DNA of 64,000 bases, taken from Myxococcales bacterium (GTDB lineage: Bacteria > Myxococcota_A > Polyangia > Nannocystales > Nannocystaceae). The notes below the pieces were generated by a model, which did no database searches, was not told where the DNA came from, and saw only the letters and a program-made list of their open reading frames with translations. Positions 43,372 through 54,300 of this stretch are shown piece by piece. The translations under genes were made by a program, and so were the position numbers. Position 1 is the first letter of the stretch, and every line of letters begins with the position of its first letter. The stretch covers positions 1-64,000 of the forward strand of contig JACKDV010000015.1 of NCBI GenBank assembly GCA_020633315.1. Direction: 5' to 3'.

Positions 43372-46344
43372 TCAGCGCGCGGGCTCCTTCATCCACCCGG
43401 CGATGCGCTCGGGCGGCTCGGCGTGGGGCAGCTTGGCGTAGACCGCCCGCGCCTCCGCCCGCAGCTTCTTGGCCCGCGCCGCGTCGCCGCCGGTGAGCTC
43501 GAGCGCCCGCGCCAGCAGCAGCGCCACCAGCCCCGGCAGCTCGTCGGTCAGCCCGCGCCCGCGCAGCTCGTAGGCCCGCTCGAGCGTGGCGAGGGCCTCC
43601 TGCGGCTGGTCGAGCTCGAGCTGCGCCCAGCCCAGGCCCAGCAGCGGCGCGCCGAGGTCGGGCGAGCCCGGGGCCGCCGCCTCGAAGATCTCCACCGCCC
43701 GCTTGCACTGATCGTAGCCGCGCTGGATCGCGCCCTCGCGCAGCGCGAGGACCCCCAGGTTGAGCAGCGCCCCGGCCACCTGCGGGGTGTCGGGGCCGCC
43801 GCTCTTCTCGAGCACGGCCAGCGCCCGCTCGTAGCTGCGCTTGGCCGCCCCCCAGTCGCCGGCCCGCTCGTAGGCGTTGCCCAGGTTCGACAGCGAGTTG
43901 GCCACCTGGGGGTGATCGGGGCCGAGGGTCTTCTGCCGCATGGCCAGCCCCTCCTCGATGAGCTGGCGCCCGCGCTCGTACTCCCCCCGCACCATCAGCA
44001 GGCCCCCGAGGTTGTCGAGGAACAGCGCGGTGCCGGGGTGCTCGCCCATCGACTTGCGATAGATCTCCAGCGCCTGCTCGAGCTGCGCCTGCGCGCCCGC
44101 CAGGTCGCCGCGCCCCACCAGCACCACCGCGTAGTTGTTGTACTGGGCGGCGAGCTCGGGGTGGTCGGGGCCCAGCGCGCGGCGGTGGATCTCGATCGCC
44201 CGCTCGAACGAGGCCACCGCATCCTCCGACTGGCCCGCCTGCTCCTGCACCGCGCCCAGGTAGGCCAGCAGCGACGCCACGCGCTCGTGGTCCTCGCCCA
44301 GCGCCGCCCGCTCGATCGCGATCGCCTTCTCGTAGTTGTCGCGCGCCTGGTCGAGCTCGAAGCGCTGGAAGTGCAGCGAGCCCAGGGCCGCGTGGTAGCG
44401 GCCCCGCAGCGCGTTCTCGGGGTCGCTGCGCTCGAAGGCCGCCTCGGCGTGTCGCGCCCACGACAGCCCCTCCTCGCCGCGGGCCAGGTGGATGCCCTCG
44501 GTGGTGATGAGCGCCACCGCGGCCCGGGCCGACACCAGGTCGAGGCGCTCCTCGTTGGCGATGAAGTAGGCCTCGCGCAGGTGCTCGGCCGACTCGGCGT
44601 AGCTGCCCGCCATGTCCTCGGCCACGCCGAGCTGGATGAGCGCCTCGGCCCGCAGCGGCGCCTCGCCCAGGGTCTCGGCCTCGGTGGCGATCTGCCGCGA
44701 GAGCATGGCCGCGTCGTCGTAGCGACCGGCCCGCTCGAGCGCCTCGGCCCGCAGCAGGCGACCGCGCAGCCCGTCGAGCTCGGCCTGGCGCGCCGGGTCG
44801 TCGGAGGTGGGGCGCTGCTCGAGCTCACCCTCGGCGCAGATCCCCGGCCCCCGCAGCCCGCTGGCGGCCTGGGCCGCGCGCTCGGCCACGCGGCGGTCGG
44901 CCTCGGCGAGCACCCCGAGCAGCGCATCGAGCTCGCCCAGGCGATCGTCGAGGCAGGCGATGCGGCGGTCGAGCTCGGCGGGCGACTGGCGGCCGTGCAC
45001 CGCCGTCTCCTCGCACACGCTGGTGTACACCGCCACCCAGCTCTCGGCGTAGGCGTCGATGCGCTGCCGCGCGCGCTGCAGCGCCTCGTCGGCGTAGGGC
45101 ACCCCGGTGGCCTCGAACGCCTCGGCGATCGCGTCGGCGCGGGCGTCGTTCCACACCTGCTGCATGCGATCCTTGCCGCCGCCGCAGGGCGCGGGCGCGG
45201 GCACCAGCGCGTACGACAGGCCACCCGCGCCGAGCACCACCCCGGCCGCGACCAGCCCCGCCCGCCGCAGGCGACGGCGACCCGCCCCCTGGATCAGCGC
45301 ATCGATGAGCGCCTGCACCGACGGGTAGCGCTTGCTCGGATCCTTGGCCAGCCCGCGCCGCACCAGCCGGCCCAGCCACGCCGGCACCCGGGCCCCCCGC
45401 GGCGGCGGGGTGATGCGCTCGCGGTTCATGTTGAAGGCCAGCGCCGCCATCGACTCGCCCGCGAACGGCCGCACCCCGTACAGGCCCTCGTACAGCGCCA
45501 CGCACAGGGCGAACTGATCGGTGATCGTGCTGGCCTCGCCGCCATCGAACAGCTCGGGCGCCATGTAGCTGGGCGTGCCCAGCACGTCACCCGAGCGGGT
45601 GAGCTCGGGCGGGGCCTCGACCGAGATCAGCCCCGACTCGCCCTTCCACCACTCGCGCGGCGAGGGCTCCTCCTCGATCGGTGGCACCGAGACCGCGGGC
45701 GCGGCCGCGGTGGGGGCCCGCTCCGAGGGGCCATCGCCCGCCGCCTCGCGGGTGTCGGTCACCCCCGACGAGCGCTCGCCCTGGCCACCGGGTCGCGCCA
45801 GCCCGAAGTCCATCACCTTCACCGAGCCGTCGTCGCCCACCAGCACGTTCTCGGGCTTGAAGTCGCGGTGGATCACCCCGGCCTCGTGGGCCGCGGCCAG
45901 CCCCTGCGCCGCCGCGATGAAGGTGCGCAGCACCTCGTTCCAGCTCCGCCGCCGCGACTCCAGCCACTGCCGCAGGGTCTGCCCCTCGACGTAGTCCATG
46001 GCCAGGAACACCCGCCCCTCGGCCACGCCCACGTCGTGCACGGTGACCACGTTGGGGTGGTTGAGCTGCGCCATCGCCTGGGCCTCGCGGCGCAGCCGGA
46101 GCTGCCGCTCCTTGCTCGCCCGCTTGGAGCGGCTGCGTCGGCGCAGCACCTTGAGCGCCACCCGGCGGTCGAGCCCCGGGTCGTAGACCAGGTACACCGC
46201 CCCCATCGCGCCCTCGCCCAGCCGCGAGACCACCACGAAGCGACCGATGCGGCCGCCCGGGCGCTCGTAGGGCTCGTGGGCGCCCGTCGCCGGGTGCGAC
46301 CGGCTCGGGCCCTGGCTGCTGCGGGTGCTCATGCCGTGACCCAT
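43372..46344 (-). CDS. Ser/Thr protein kinase with TPR tail, 990 aa
   Basis: Kinase about 35-330: G-loop LGEGAMGAVY (42-51), Lys65, HRDFKPENVL, DFGLARPG, GTPSYMAPEL. Two loops of the C-lobe are long and acidic (about 190-250). A membrane helix follows near residue 360 (LVAAGVVLGAGGLSYAL). The periplasmic C-terminal part is about 600 residues of TPR repeats (LGEDHERVASLLAYLGAVQE; LGPDHPELAAQYNNYAVVLV). The architecture is the same as that of the kinase at 35553, and both share a Lys65 register, so they are paralogues. An in-frame ATG at 46332 (MSTRSS) is an alternative start. Divergent from a lipoprotein across 101 nt. Confidence 0.95.
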   Translation of the reverse strand: MGHGMSTRSSQGPSRSHPATGAHEPYERPGGRIGRFVVVSRLGEGAMGAVYLVYDPGLDRRVALKVLRRRSRSKRASKERQLRLRREAQAMAQLNHPNVVTVHDVGVAEGRVFLAMDYVEGQTLRQWLESRRRSWNEVLRTFIAAAQGLAAAHEAGVIHRDFKPENVLVGDDGSVKVMDFGLARPGGQGERSSGVTDTREAAGDGPSERAPTAAAPAVSVPPIEEEPSPREWWKGESGLISVEAPPELTRSGDVLGTPSYMAPELFDGGEASTITDQFALCVALYEGLYGVRPFAGESMAALAFNMNRERITPPPRGARVPAWLGRLVRRGLAKDPSKRYPSVQALIDALIQGAGRRRLRRAGLVAAGVVLGAGGLSYALVPAPAPCGGGKDRMQQVWNDARADAIAEAFEATGVPYADEALQRARQRIDAYAESWVAVYTSVCEETAVHGRQSPAELDRRIACLDDRLGELDALLGVLAEADRRVAERAAQAASGLRGPGICAEGELEQRPTSDDPARQAELDGLRGRLLRAEALERAGRYDDAAMLSRQIATEAETLGEAPLRAEALIQLGVAEDMAGSYAESAEHLREAYFIANEERLDLVSARAAVALITTEGIHLARGEEGLSWARHAEAAFERSDPENALRGRYHAALGSLHFQRFELDQARDNYEKAIAIERAALGEDHERVASLLAYLGAVQEQAGQSEDAVASFERAIEIHRRALGPDHPELAAQYNNYAVVLVGRGDLAGAQAQLEQALEIYRKSMGEHPGTALFLDNLGGLLMVRGEYERGRQLIEEGLAMRQKTLGPDHPQVANSLSNLGNAYERAGDWGAAKRSYERALAVLEKSGGPDTPQVAGALLNLGVLALREGAIQRGYDQCKRAVEIFEAAAPGSPDLGAPLLGLGWAQLELDQPQEALATLERAYELRGRGLTDELPGLVALLLARALELTGGDAARAKKLRAEARAVYAKLPHAEPPERIAGWMKEPAR

Positions 46345-46445
46345 AGGGTACCCGAAAGCGAGGCTCCGCCCGGCCCCTGCGGCGGCCCGGAGCGATCGCG
46401 CTCCACCCTCACGGACCTCCGAGGATTGCTGCTAGACTGCCGGCG

Positions 46446-47075
46446 ATGCGCGTCGTCCTCGCGATGATCCCGCTGCTCGCGGGCTGCTCGGAGCTCGATC
46501 CCAACTTCGCCGTGTCGAAGTGGTACGACGGCGTGGAGATGGAGGAGAACCGGCCCACGCCCCAGTCGCTGCACACGGTGGGGATCAACCTGCCGGGCAC
46601 CTGGGGGCGCACCATGGATCAGGCCAGCGAGGGCGCCTTCTCGTGGCGCTTCGGCGATGGCCTCACCTGGCCCGCGCCCTGCGACGCGTCGCTGCAGACC
46701 CCCGAATTCGAGGCCGGACACGCCAGCTTCCTGCGCTACGCCTGGTACAGCGACATCCCGCCGCTGTCGCCCTCGTCGGCCCTCGACGGGGCGATCGTCG
46801 AGGTGCAGATCGACGGCGAGGCGTGGGAGCCCGTCGATCCCAACGGCGGCTATCCCTACGTGCTCGACCCCGTGCAGATCGGCTCGCCGCTCTCCAACGG
46901 CGAGGGCATCTTGTCGGGCAACGACCGACAGTGGCGCAACGACTACGTGGGCGTGGAGACCGAGCCCGGCCAGATGGTCCGCTTCCGCTTCCGCTTCGGC
47001 TGCGACATCGACCCGTCCAACAACATGGGCGAGGGCTTCTTCGTCGACGACGTGGAGTACCTGATCGTCGAGTAG
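46446..47075 (+). CDS. Lipoprotein of unknown function, 209 aa
   Basis: Very short lipoprotein signal MRVVLAMIPLLAGC (Cys14). The mature domain is beta-rich with many aromatic and acidic residues (EAGHASFLRYAWYSDIPP, GAIVEVQIDGEAWEPVD, GQMVRFRFRFGCDIDPSNNM, GEGFFVDDVEYLIVE). This pattern resembles jelly-roll (MAM-like) modules found after bacterial metalloprotease domains, but here it stands alone. Function unknown. It is divergent from the kinase gene and convergent with the PEGA gene. Confidence 0.8.
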   Translation: MRVVLAMIPLLAGCSELDPNFAVSKWYDGVEMEENRPTPQSLHTVGINLPGTWGRTMDQASEGAFSWRFGDGLTWPAPCDASLQTPEFEAGHASFLRYAWYSDIPPLSPSSALDGAIVEVQIDGEAWEPVDPNGGYPYVLDPVQIGSPLSNGEGILSGNDRQWRNDYVGVETEPGQMVRFRFRFGCDIDPSNNMGEGFFVDDVEYLIVE

Positions 47076-47133
47076 CGCGCTCGGTCGCGGCGCCGCGCGA
47101 CGGCCGGGCCCGGCGGTGCGACGGCGCGGTGAT

Positions 47134-48360
47134 CTAGAAGCGCAGGATCAGATCGACCGAGGCCGACTGGGCGCTGGCGCTGGCCCGCATGTTCACGCGG
47201 CGGCCCTGCACCATCAGCGCGATGCCGCCGCCCACGCCCACGGCGCCCGCGGCCGTGCCCACGATCCCGCCGGTGAGCGTGTCGTAGCGGTAGCGACACA
47301 CTCCGCGGAAGTCGAGGTCGGCGTCGGTGCACTTGATGCCGTGCTTCTTCTCGTCGATGAGGATCATCGCCACCCCGGTGGCGATGCCGGCCAGGCCCAG
47401 GCCCAGCACCACCCCGCCGCCGATGATCCACGGCTTGCCCTTGGTGGACTTGGGTCCCTTGGGCGGCTTGGGCTCCTTGGTCTTGTCCTTGTCCTTGGTC
47501 TTGTCCTTGCCCTTGTCGGGGGGTGGGGCCGCGACGGGAGCCAGCGTGGGCTCCACCTTCAGCTCGCCGCCCTCCTCGAGGGTCACCGTCTCGCGGTGAT
47601 CGACGAAGCCCTCCTTGGCGACGAGCACCGTGTGCTCGCCCGCGGGCAGCTCGAGGGTCTGCGGGGTCACGCCGTGCTCGCTGCCGTCCACCGTGAGCTT
47701 CGCGCCGGGCGGCGTCGAGCTCACCACCAGCGAGCCCGGCACGGGGGCCGGCGGAGGCGGCGGCACGATCTCCGAGGCCGCCTTCTCCACCAGCGCCGAG
47801 ATCAGCCCCGCCGCGTCGACCAGCGAGCAGCCCTTGCAGCCGTCCTCGTGGGTGCCGATGGCCGTGCCGTCGGCCGTCAGCACGGTGAGCGTGAGCTTGT
47901 AGGCCTTCTTCTTGGTGGCATCGACCCGCAGCGAGAGCTGGTAGGGCCCGCCCTCGGCCGTGGCCGACTTGGCCGCCGTCTGCAGGCTGAAGGCCAGGTT
48001 GCTGCGCGAGGTGCCGGACAGCTTGCCCTTGACCTTGATCGGCGTGATCGCGGTGAAGGTGGGCTCGGAGGACTCGGGCGCCTTGGCCTCGGTCTTCTTG
48101 GGCGCCTCGGCCTTGGCGGCCTCGTCGGCCTTGGTGGCGTCGTCGGTCTTGGCCGCGTCGTCGGTCTTGGCCGCGTCGTCGGTCTTGGTGGCGCGCTTCT
48201 TCTTGCCCTTCTTCTTGCCCCCGGCGGCGGCCATGGCCCCCGTCGACTCGGCCGCCGCCGCCGACGGCAGCATCGGCAGCGTGAGGGCCAGGGCGAGGCC
48301 GAGGCTCGGCCAGCAGCGCATCGCGAGTCGGGAGGACGGGCGGGTCAAGGCGCCGGCCAT
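47134..48360 (-). CDS. PEGA-domain exported protein, 408 aa
   Basis: Signal peptide (LGLALALTLPMLPSAAAAES), then a Lys/Ala/Asp tract with repeats KTDDAA, and a beta domain (about 100-200). About 210-275 is a PEGA domain (GSLVVSSTPPGAKLTVDGSE, LPAGEHTVLVAKEGF), a surface-associated module. A Lys-rich linker (KDKTKDKDKTKE) leads to two hydrophobic segments near the C-terminus (IIGGGVVLGLGLAGIATG and IVGTAAGAVGVGGGIALMV). It is likely periplasmic with a membrane-associated end. An alternative start is the Met at residue 14. Function unknown. Confidence 0.85.
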   Translation of the reverse strand: MAGALTRPSSRLAMRCWPSLGLALALTLPMLPSAAAAESTGAMAAAGGKKKGKKKRATKTDDAAKTDDAAKTDDATKADEAAKAEAPKKTEAKAPESSEPTFTAITPIKVKGKLSGTSRSNLAFSLQTAAKSATAEGGPYQLSLRVDATKKKAYKLTLTVLTADGTAIGTHEDGCKGCSLVDAAGLISALVEKAASEIVPPPPPAPVPGSLVVSSTPPGAKLTVDGSEHGVTPQTLELPAGEHTVLVAKEGFVDHRETVTLEEGGELKVEPTLAPVAAPPPDKGKDKTKDKDKTKEPKPPKGPKSTKGKPWIIGGGVVLGLGLAGIATGVAMILIDEKKHGIKCTDADLDFRGVCRYRYDTLTGGIVGTAAGAVGVGGGIALMVQGRRVNMRASASAQSASVDLILRF

Positions 48361-48388
48361 CTCACCACGACCCTCGTTTCCCGTCCAG

Positions 48389-51300
48389 CTACTCCACGAT
48401 CACCCGATCCCCGCTGCCTCGGCCGAAGGTCTCCGGGTGGTACATCTCCTCGGCTCGCGGCGGAGGCACCACGAAGCGGCCGGGCGTGGTCGCGCGCGCG
48501 ATGTAGTCGTAGTCGTGCACCCCCGCCCACAGCAGCGAGGTGAAGGCCTCCACCCGGTCGTCGCGCAGGTTCTGGTGCTCGTACCAGGGTCGCAGCCACC
48601 ACCACCACGGGCCGCCCGACTCCTCGCTGGGATCGGCGGGCAGCGCCCCGGTGGTGGCCAGCGCCGGGTTGAGCGGCTCGAGTCCCGCGGGCAGCGGGTC
48701 GACCAGCGCCACGTGGTAGCGGCGGGTCTCCGTCACCATCTTCACCCGCACCCGCACCCGCGCCCCGGCCTTGATCCTCCAGGTACCGTCGGGGTCGCGG
48801 CTCACGTCGTCGTCGTCGTCGACCGCCTCGTACGCGCGCTCCACCACGAAGCCGGCGTCACGCGGGGGCAGCTTCAGGTCGCGCGGGGCGTAGCGCATGC
48901 CCACGCGGTAGTACAGCCGGCCCTTGCCCTCCTTGGTGAGCACCAGATCCTGCTCGCCGGGGTGGTCGGCCAGCCAGGCCATCGGCACGTCCACGTGGTG
49001 ACGCTCGGTGCTGCGCCCGCGGAACGCGTGCTGGCCCGCGAAGCTGCTGCCCAGCCAGGCCTTGGCCACGAAGCTGGGGGTGGCCTTCTCGAACTCGGCG
49101 AAGTAGCGGTCGAGGGCGACGAGCACGAAGGCGTTCTCCTGCGTGCTCGACCAGCGACCCGCGGTGCGGTGGGCCAGCAGGCCGCGCACCAGCTTGGGGA
49201 TCAGGTCGCTGCTGGGCTCGGTGATGGTCAGGGCCTCGAGCGCCAGCGCGTCCACCCGGCGATCGGAGTGCAGCAGCAGGTGCTCCCCGTCGTCGTAGTG
49301 GGTCACGAAGTGGGCGGCGCCGGCCGTCTCGGCCACCCGGTTGCCCAGGTGGCGCTCGATCTTGGCGGCCAGCGCTCGCGTGTCCGCCTCGTCGTGCAGG
49401 GTGGGCAGCACCCAGGCCAAGGCCTCGAGCGGCAGCTCCTCCAGCCCCGCCTCGTCGACCAGGGCCTTGGCCTTGCGCACCTTGGGCTCACCGGCCAGGC
49501 GCAGCACGTAGAGCGCATAGGCCCGGATCACCCGGCGTACCTCCACCGGCGTGCGCGGATCGAAGCGCGACTCGATGTCCCGCAGGTAGGCCAGCGCGCG
49601 CGAGCGGGTGTCCTTGGGGACGGTGAAGCCCTTGGCGCGGGCGCGCTCGAGCGCGTGGGCCACGTGCACGGTGAGGTACGGCCACGACGGGTACGCACGG
49701 CCCCAGAACGAGAAGCCGCCGTCGTCGCCCTGCATCCGCTTCAGGCGCTCGAGGTCGCGGTCGACCGCGGCCACCAGCGCCTTGGGCGACGGCAGGCCCT
49801 CGGCCTCGAAGGCGTCCAGCACGTCGCGCAGGGCCGCCACCGCGAGCACGCGGCTGGCCACCTGCTCGCTGCACTCGAAGGGATAGCTGGTCAGGTAGAG
49901 CACCGCGTCGGTCAGCGCCTGCAGGGCGGTGGACGAGGTGGTGATCTCCAGCCCGCCGAACTGCGGGAACACCTCGGGGGGCGCGGCCACGGGCTGCACG
50001 ATGCCGCCCGCGTCGATCTCCCCGTAGGTGGCGAAGGCCTCGGTGGTGGCCGGGGTCCACACCGGCAGCTCGAAGCTCGCCGCGTCGGCCCAGGTGCTGG
50101 CGGCCGCGCCCACCTGGAAGCGAGCCGTGCCCGCGTGCTCGGCCCGCGCGGGGAAGCGGACCTCCACCCGATCGCCCGCCGGCACCCTCACCCGCTGGCC
50201 CGCACCCGCGCCCAGCTCCACGCCGGTGGCCCGCATCGCCACGTCCACCGTCATCGCCGACTCGGTCTGGTTGTGCACCACCACCGGCAGCTCCACCTCG
50301 TCGCCGAAGTTGAGGAAGCGCGGGGGCGAGGGCCGCACCATCAGCGGCAGCCGGGCCGTCACCGTGGACTCGGCCTTGCCGAAGTGGCGATCGCCGTGCA
50401 CCGCCACCGCGGTGATGCGGTAGCGCGTGAGGTTGTCGGGCACCGTGAGCGGCACCGAGGCCCGCCCCTGCGCGTCGGTGCGCACGCTGGGCGAGAAGTG
50501 GGCCAGGGCCGAGAAGTCCGAGCGCAGCGCGATGGGGGCGGCCGGCTTGCCCGCGCTGGCCCCCGAGCTCGGCTTCTTCTCCACGTTGTGGGCCTCGTCG
50601 GCCATGGGCTCGGCCTCGGGGGGCGGGGACGGGGGGGCGAGGGCCTGCTCGAAGTCCATGCCCTCGCTGCGCTCGGCTGCCTTGGCCCCGGGGGCCCCGC
50701 CGCCGCCGCGGCCGTAGCCCACCAGCCCCCCCTGCACCTCGAGCGCGGCCGGGCGGGCGAGCAGCACGTAGTCCCGCAGGTAGTGCCCGTACGCCCCGGC
50801 GTCGCGCCAGCCGTAGAACGCCGCGATCGGATCGGGGATCGAGTAGCCGGTGAGCGCAAGCACGGCCTCGTCCACCACCACCAGCGCCACCTCGGCGTCC
50901 TCCACCGGGCGGCCCTCGGCGTCGCGCACCGTGAGCTCCACCTGGGTGTGGCCGCCCGGCTCGAGCTTGGCCTGCGCCGGCTTCACGTCGATCGACAGCG
51001 TGCGCCGCAGCGGCGGCACCTGCAGGGTGGCCGTGCCCGTGGCGTAGCCGGGCTGCCGCGGCAGCTCGGGGTCGATCTTGCCGTCCTCGCCCCGCCGGGG
51101 GGCCGAGCCCACCACGTCCACCTGCACCGTCACCGAGGGCGTCATCGCCTCCTCGATCGGCACCTCGACCGTGGTCGAGCTGGTGTCGAGGTGGATCGTG
51201 CGCTCCTCCACCACGCCGGAGCGGTTGATGGTGATCAGCGCCTCGGCCGGGGCCCAGGGCGCCGACACGGAGATCCTCGCGGTCTGCCCGGCCTCGTACT

Positions 51301-54300
51301 GCTCGCGGTCGGGGATCAGCAGCACCTGCTCGTGGGTGGTGCCCGCCTCGGTCGGCAGCTCGCCGCCCGCGACCCAGGTGGTCAGCACGGTGCGGTTGAG
51401 CCGGCCCTTCGCGTCGACCACCTCGGCCTCGATGCGGTGCGAGCCGCCCTGCTTCATGGTGAGGGTGCAGCGCACCGGCTCCGTGCCGCTGTCGCGCTCG
51501 CAGAGCTGCTCGTCGAGCTCCTCCTCGACCCACTCGCCGTGGTCCTGGCGCTGCTCCACCCGCACCACCCGCACGCGGATCGGCACGCCGCTGCGCAGCT
51601 CGCCGTCGATGTCGCTCACGATCGCGTCGAGCTCCAGGTCCTCGCCGGCCTGCACGAACTGACGATCGCTGCGCAGCCCCACGTAGAGCGTGGAGGGGTG
51701 CACCACCAGGCTGGTGCTCGAGGCCCACGCCTGCCGGTTGACGTCGGTCACCAGCGCCTCGGCGGTCACCGACATGGCCCGCGGCGGATCGACCGACACG
51801 AAGTCCATGCGCAGGTGGTGCTCGCCGGCCGCGTCGGTGAGGGCCGACATCTCCACCGTGCGGGGCTGCTCGGCCGGGTCGGGCGGGCCCCACCAGCGCC
51901 AGAACATCCACCACGGGGTCTGCACCCCGAACGAGAAGCGGTCGTGCCCCGGGGGCTGGTACCAGCCCGGCGACGAGGTCACCTGCCAGGCCACCTCGGC
52001 GTTGGCCAGGCCGCCGCCCGCGAAGTAGGCCGCCTTCACCGTGGCCACCGCGTGCCCGCCCACCACGTGCGGGCCCTCGCTCACGCGGGTGCTCACCTCG
52101 TACTCGGGGCGCCGGAATTCCTCCACCCGGATCGCGTGCCAGCTCTCGCCGGCCGGCATCGCCCCGCGGGGCAGCGCCGAGAGCTCCAGCGAGGCCTGGC
52201 CCAGGTTCATGGTGTCGGGCAGCTTCAGCGTGGTGTCGAAGGCCCCGAAGGCGTTGAGCGAGAGCGTCCCCTTGCTCAGCTCGTTGCCCTGCGAGTCGCT
52301 CAGCCGGTAGCTCACCTGCCTCACCTTGCCGCCCAGGCCGCCCACGTCGCCGCCCAGGCCGTCGTCGACCGAGCGCAGCCAGCCCTTGAGCTTCACCTCT
52401 TCGCCGGGGCGGTACAGGCCCCGGTCGTCGAACACGTACCAGCGCAGGTTGGTGGGGGTGTCGTAGGCCTGCCACCCGCCGCCCTCGTCCCACCACCAGA
52501 TCGACTGCGGCAGGAAGGCCACGTCGTCGCCCTTGCGCAGCACGACCACCTGGCCGCCCTTCTTGGCCAGGGCCAGCGAGGCCAGGCCGCGCGCGTCGGT
52601 GCGCCCGCGCAGGCCCACCGCGCGCAGCTCCACCTCGGCACCCTCCACCGGCGCGCCGTCGGAGAGGCGGGTGCCCCACACCAGCATGCGCTCCGCATCC
52701 ACGTGGGCCTGCACCGCCAGGTCGGTCACCTGCACCCAGGCCATGGCGCGCTCGAGCATCCACGGCTCCTTCGGCACGTCGGTCTGCTCCACCACCACGA
52801 TCACGTGGCCGTGCCCGCCCTTGCCCAGCGCGGGCGCGAGGTCGAGGGTGGTCTCCACCATCGAGTCGTCCTCGCGACCGATCTTGACCACCTCGTCGTA
52901 GACCTTCTTGCCCGGCGGCTCGAGGTCGCGCGGGTCCTCGCCCGCGCGCTGGGTGGCCTCGAGCCACGCCGCCCACTGGCCGGGCTCCACCGACCACATG
53001 CGCACCCGCAGCTTCTTGTGGTTGACCGAGAACACCGAGACCCGGCCCTTGGCCGCGGGGTCGAGCACGGTCAGGCCGCTGCCCTGCATGGTGAGCGAGC
53101 GCGGGGCCTTGGTGACCTTGAAGCGCAGGCTCTGGGCCTTGCCCAGGCGCTGCCCGAACTGGTCGCGCAGCTCGCCGGAGATCGTCAGGTCGTAGGTGGT
53201 GCGCCCCTTGGTGCTGCCGCTGACGTAGAGGTACTCGCCGTAGGCCTCCGTCCGCAGGTTGGGGATCGCCGGCTCGGCGGTGACCATCGAGCGATCGAAG
53301 GTCTCGAGATCGATCGGGTTGCTGAACGCGATCTCGAAGGCCGCGCCAGGCGGGCACTCGCCGTCCCAGCCGCAGCGGTGCTCGGTGATCTGCATCGGCC
53401 CGTAGGTGCGAAACGAGAAGCCCTGCTCGTGCTCGGTGGTGAGCGGGCCCTCGGCCGAGGGCGTGCCCGGGCCCACGGTCACGGTCACGGGGACGTCGGC
53501 GGGCAGCGGGGCCACCGGCACGAAGGCCAGCCAGCGCCCGTCCTCGCTCTGCGTCGCGAGCTGTCCCACCGTCGGGTCGGCCTCGACCTCCTCGGGCCGC
53601 GCCAGCCGCAGCGCGTGCTCCCCCTTGCGCCCCGCCTTCACGTGGATGGTGGGCAGCACGGCCGCGGGCTCGATGCGCTGGTCGAAGCGCACGAACATCA
53701 CGGGCTGCCGCACCACGGGCTGATCGTTGGGGTAGCCCAGCTCCATGGTGGGCGTGGGCGTGGTGAAGCTCCAGCTCTCGGCCTTGGCCAGGGCGGTGCC
53801 CAGCGCCGAGCGGGTCCCCTTGGGCACGCTCACCTCGTAGCGCGTGGCCATGGGGAAGCGCTCGGTGGGCTCGTACATCAGGGTGCGCGTGCCCACCCAG
53901 CGCCACTGACCGCCGGCCGGGGTGGGGCTCAGCCTCACCGGCACGTCCTTGGCGGCCAGGACATCGAGCGAGGTCACCGGGACCATGGGGTGGTTGAAGG
54001 TCACGCTCAGGTGCGGAGCGATCGGCACCGCGCCCTCGGGGGCGAAGCGGGCCACCTTGAGCGGATCCTTGGGGCGCGGGCGGGCGCCGGGGTCCTGGGG
54101 CGGAGGCGGGAACGAGGCGAGCACCGTGGCCCCCGTGCGGGGCGGCGGCTTGGAGGCCTGGCGCAGCGCGAATTCCTGCACGTCGCCCTCCTGCGCCGCG
54201 AGCTCGGGCAGCCGGGCCAGCACCGTGGCGGTGTCGGCCGCCGACAGCGGCGTGGTCTCGGCGCGCTTGGCCGGCGCGCGCTCGGCCGCCGCGGGGTCGG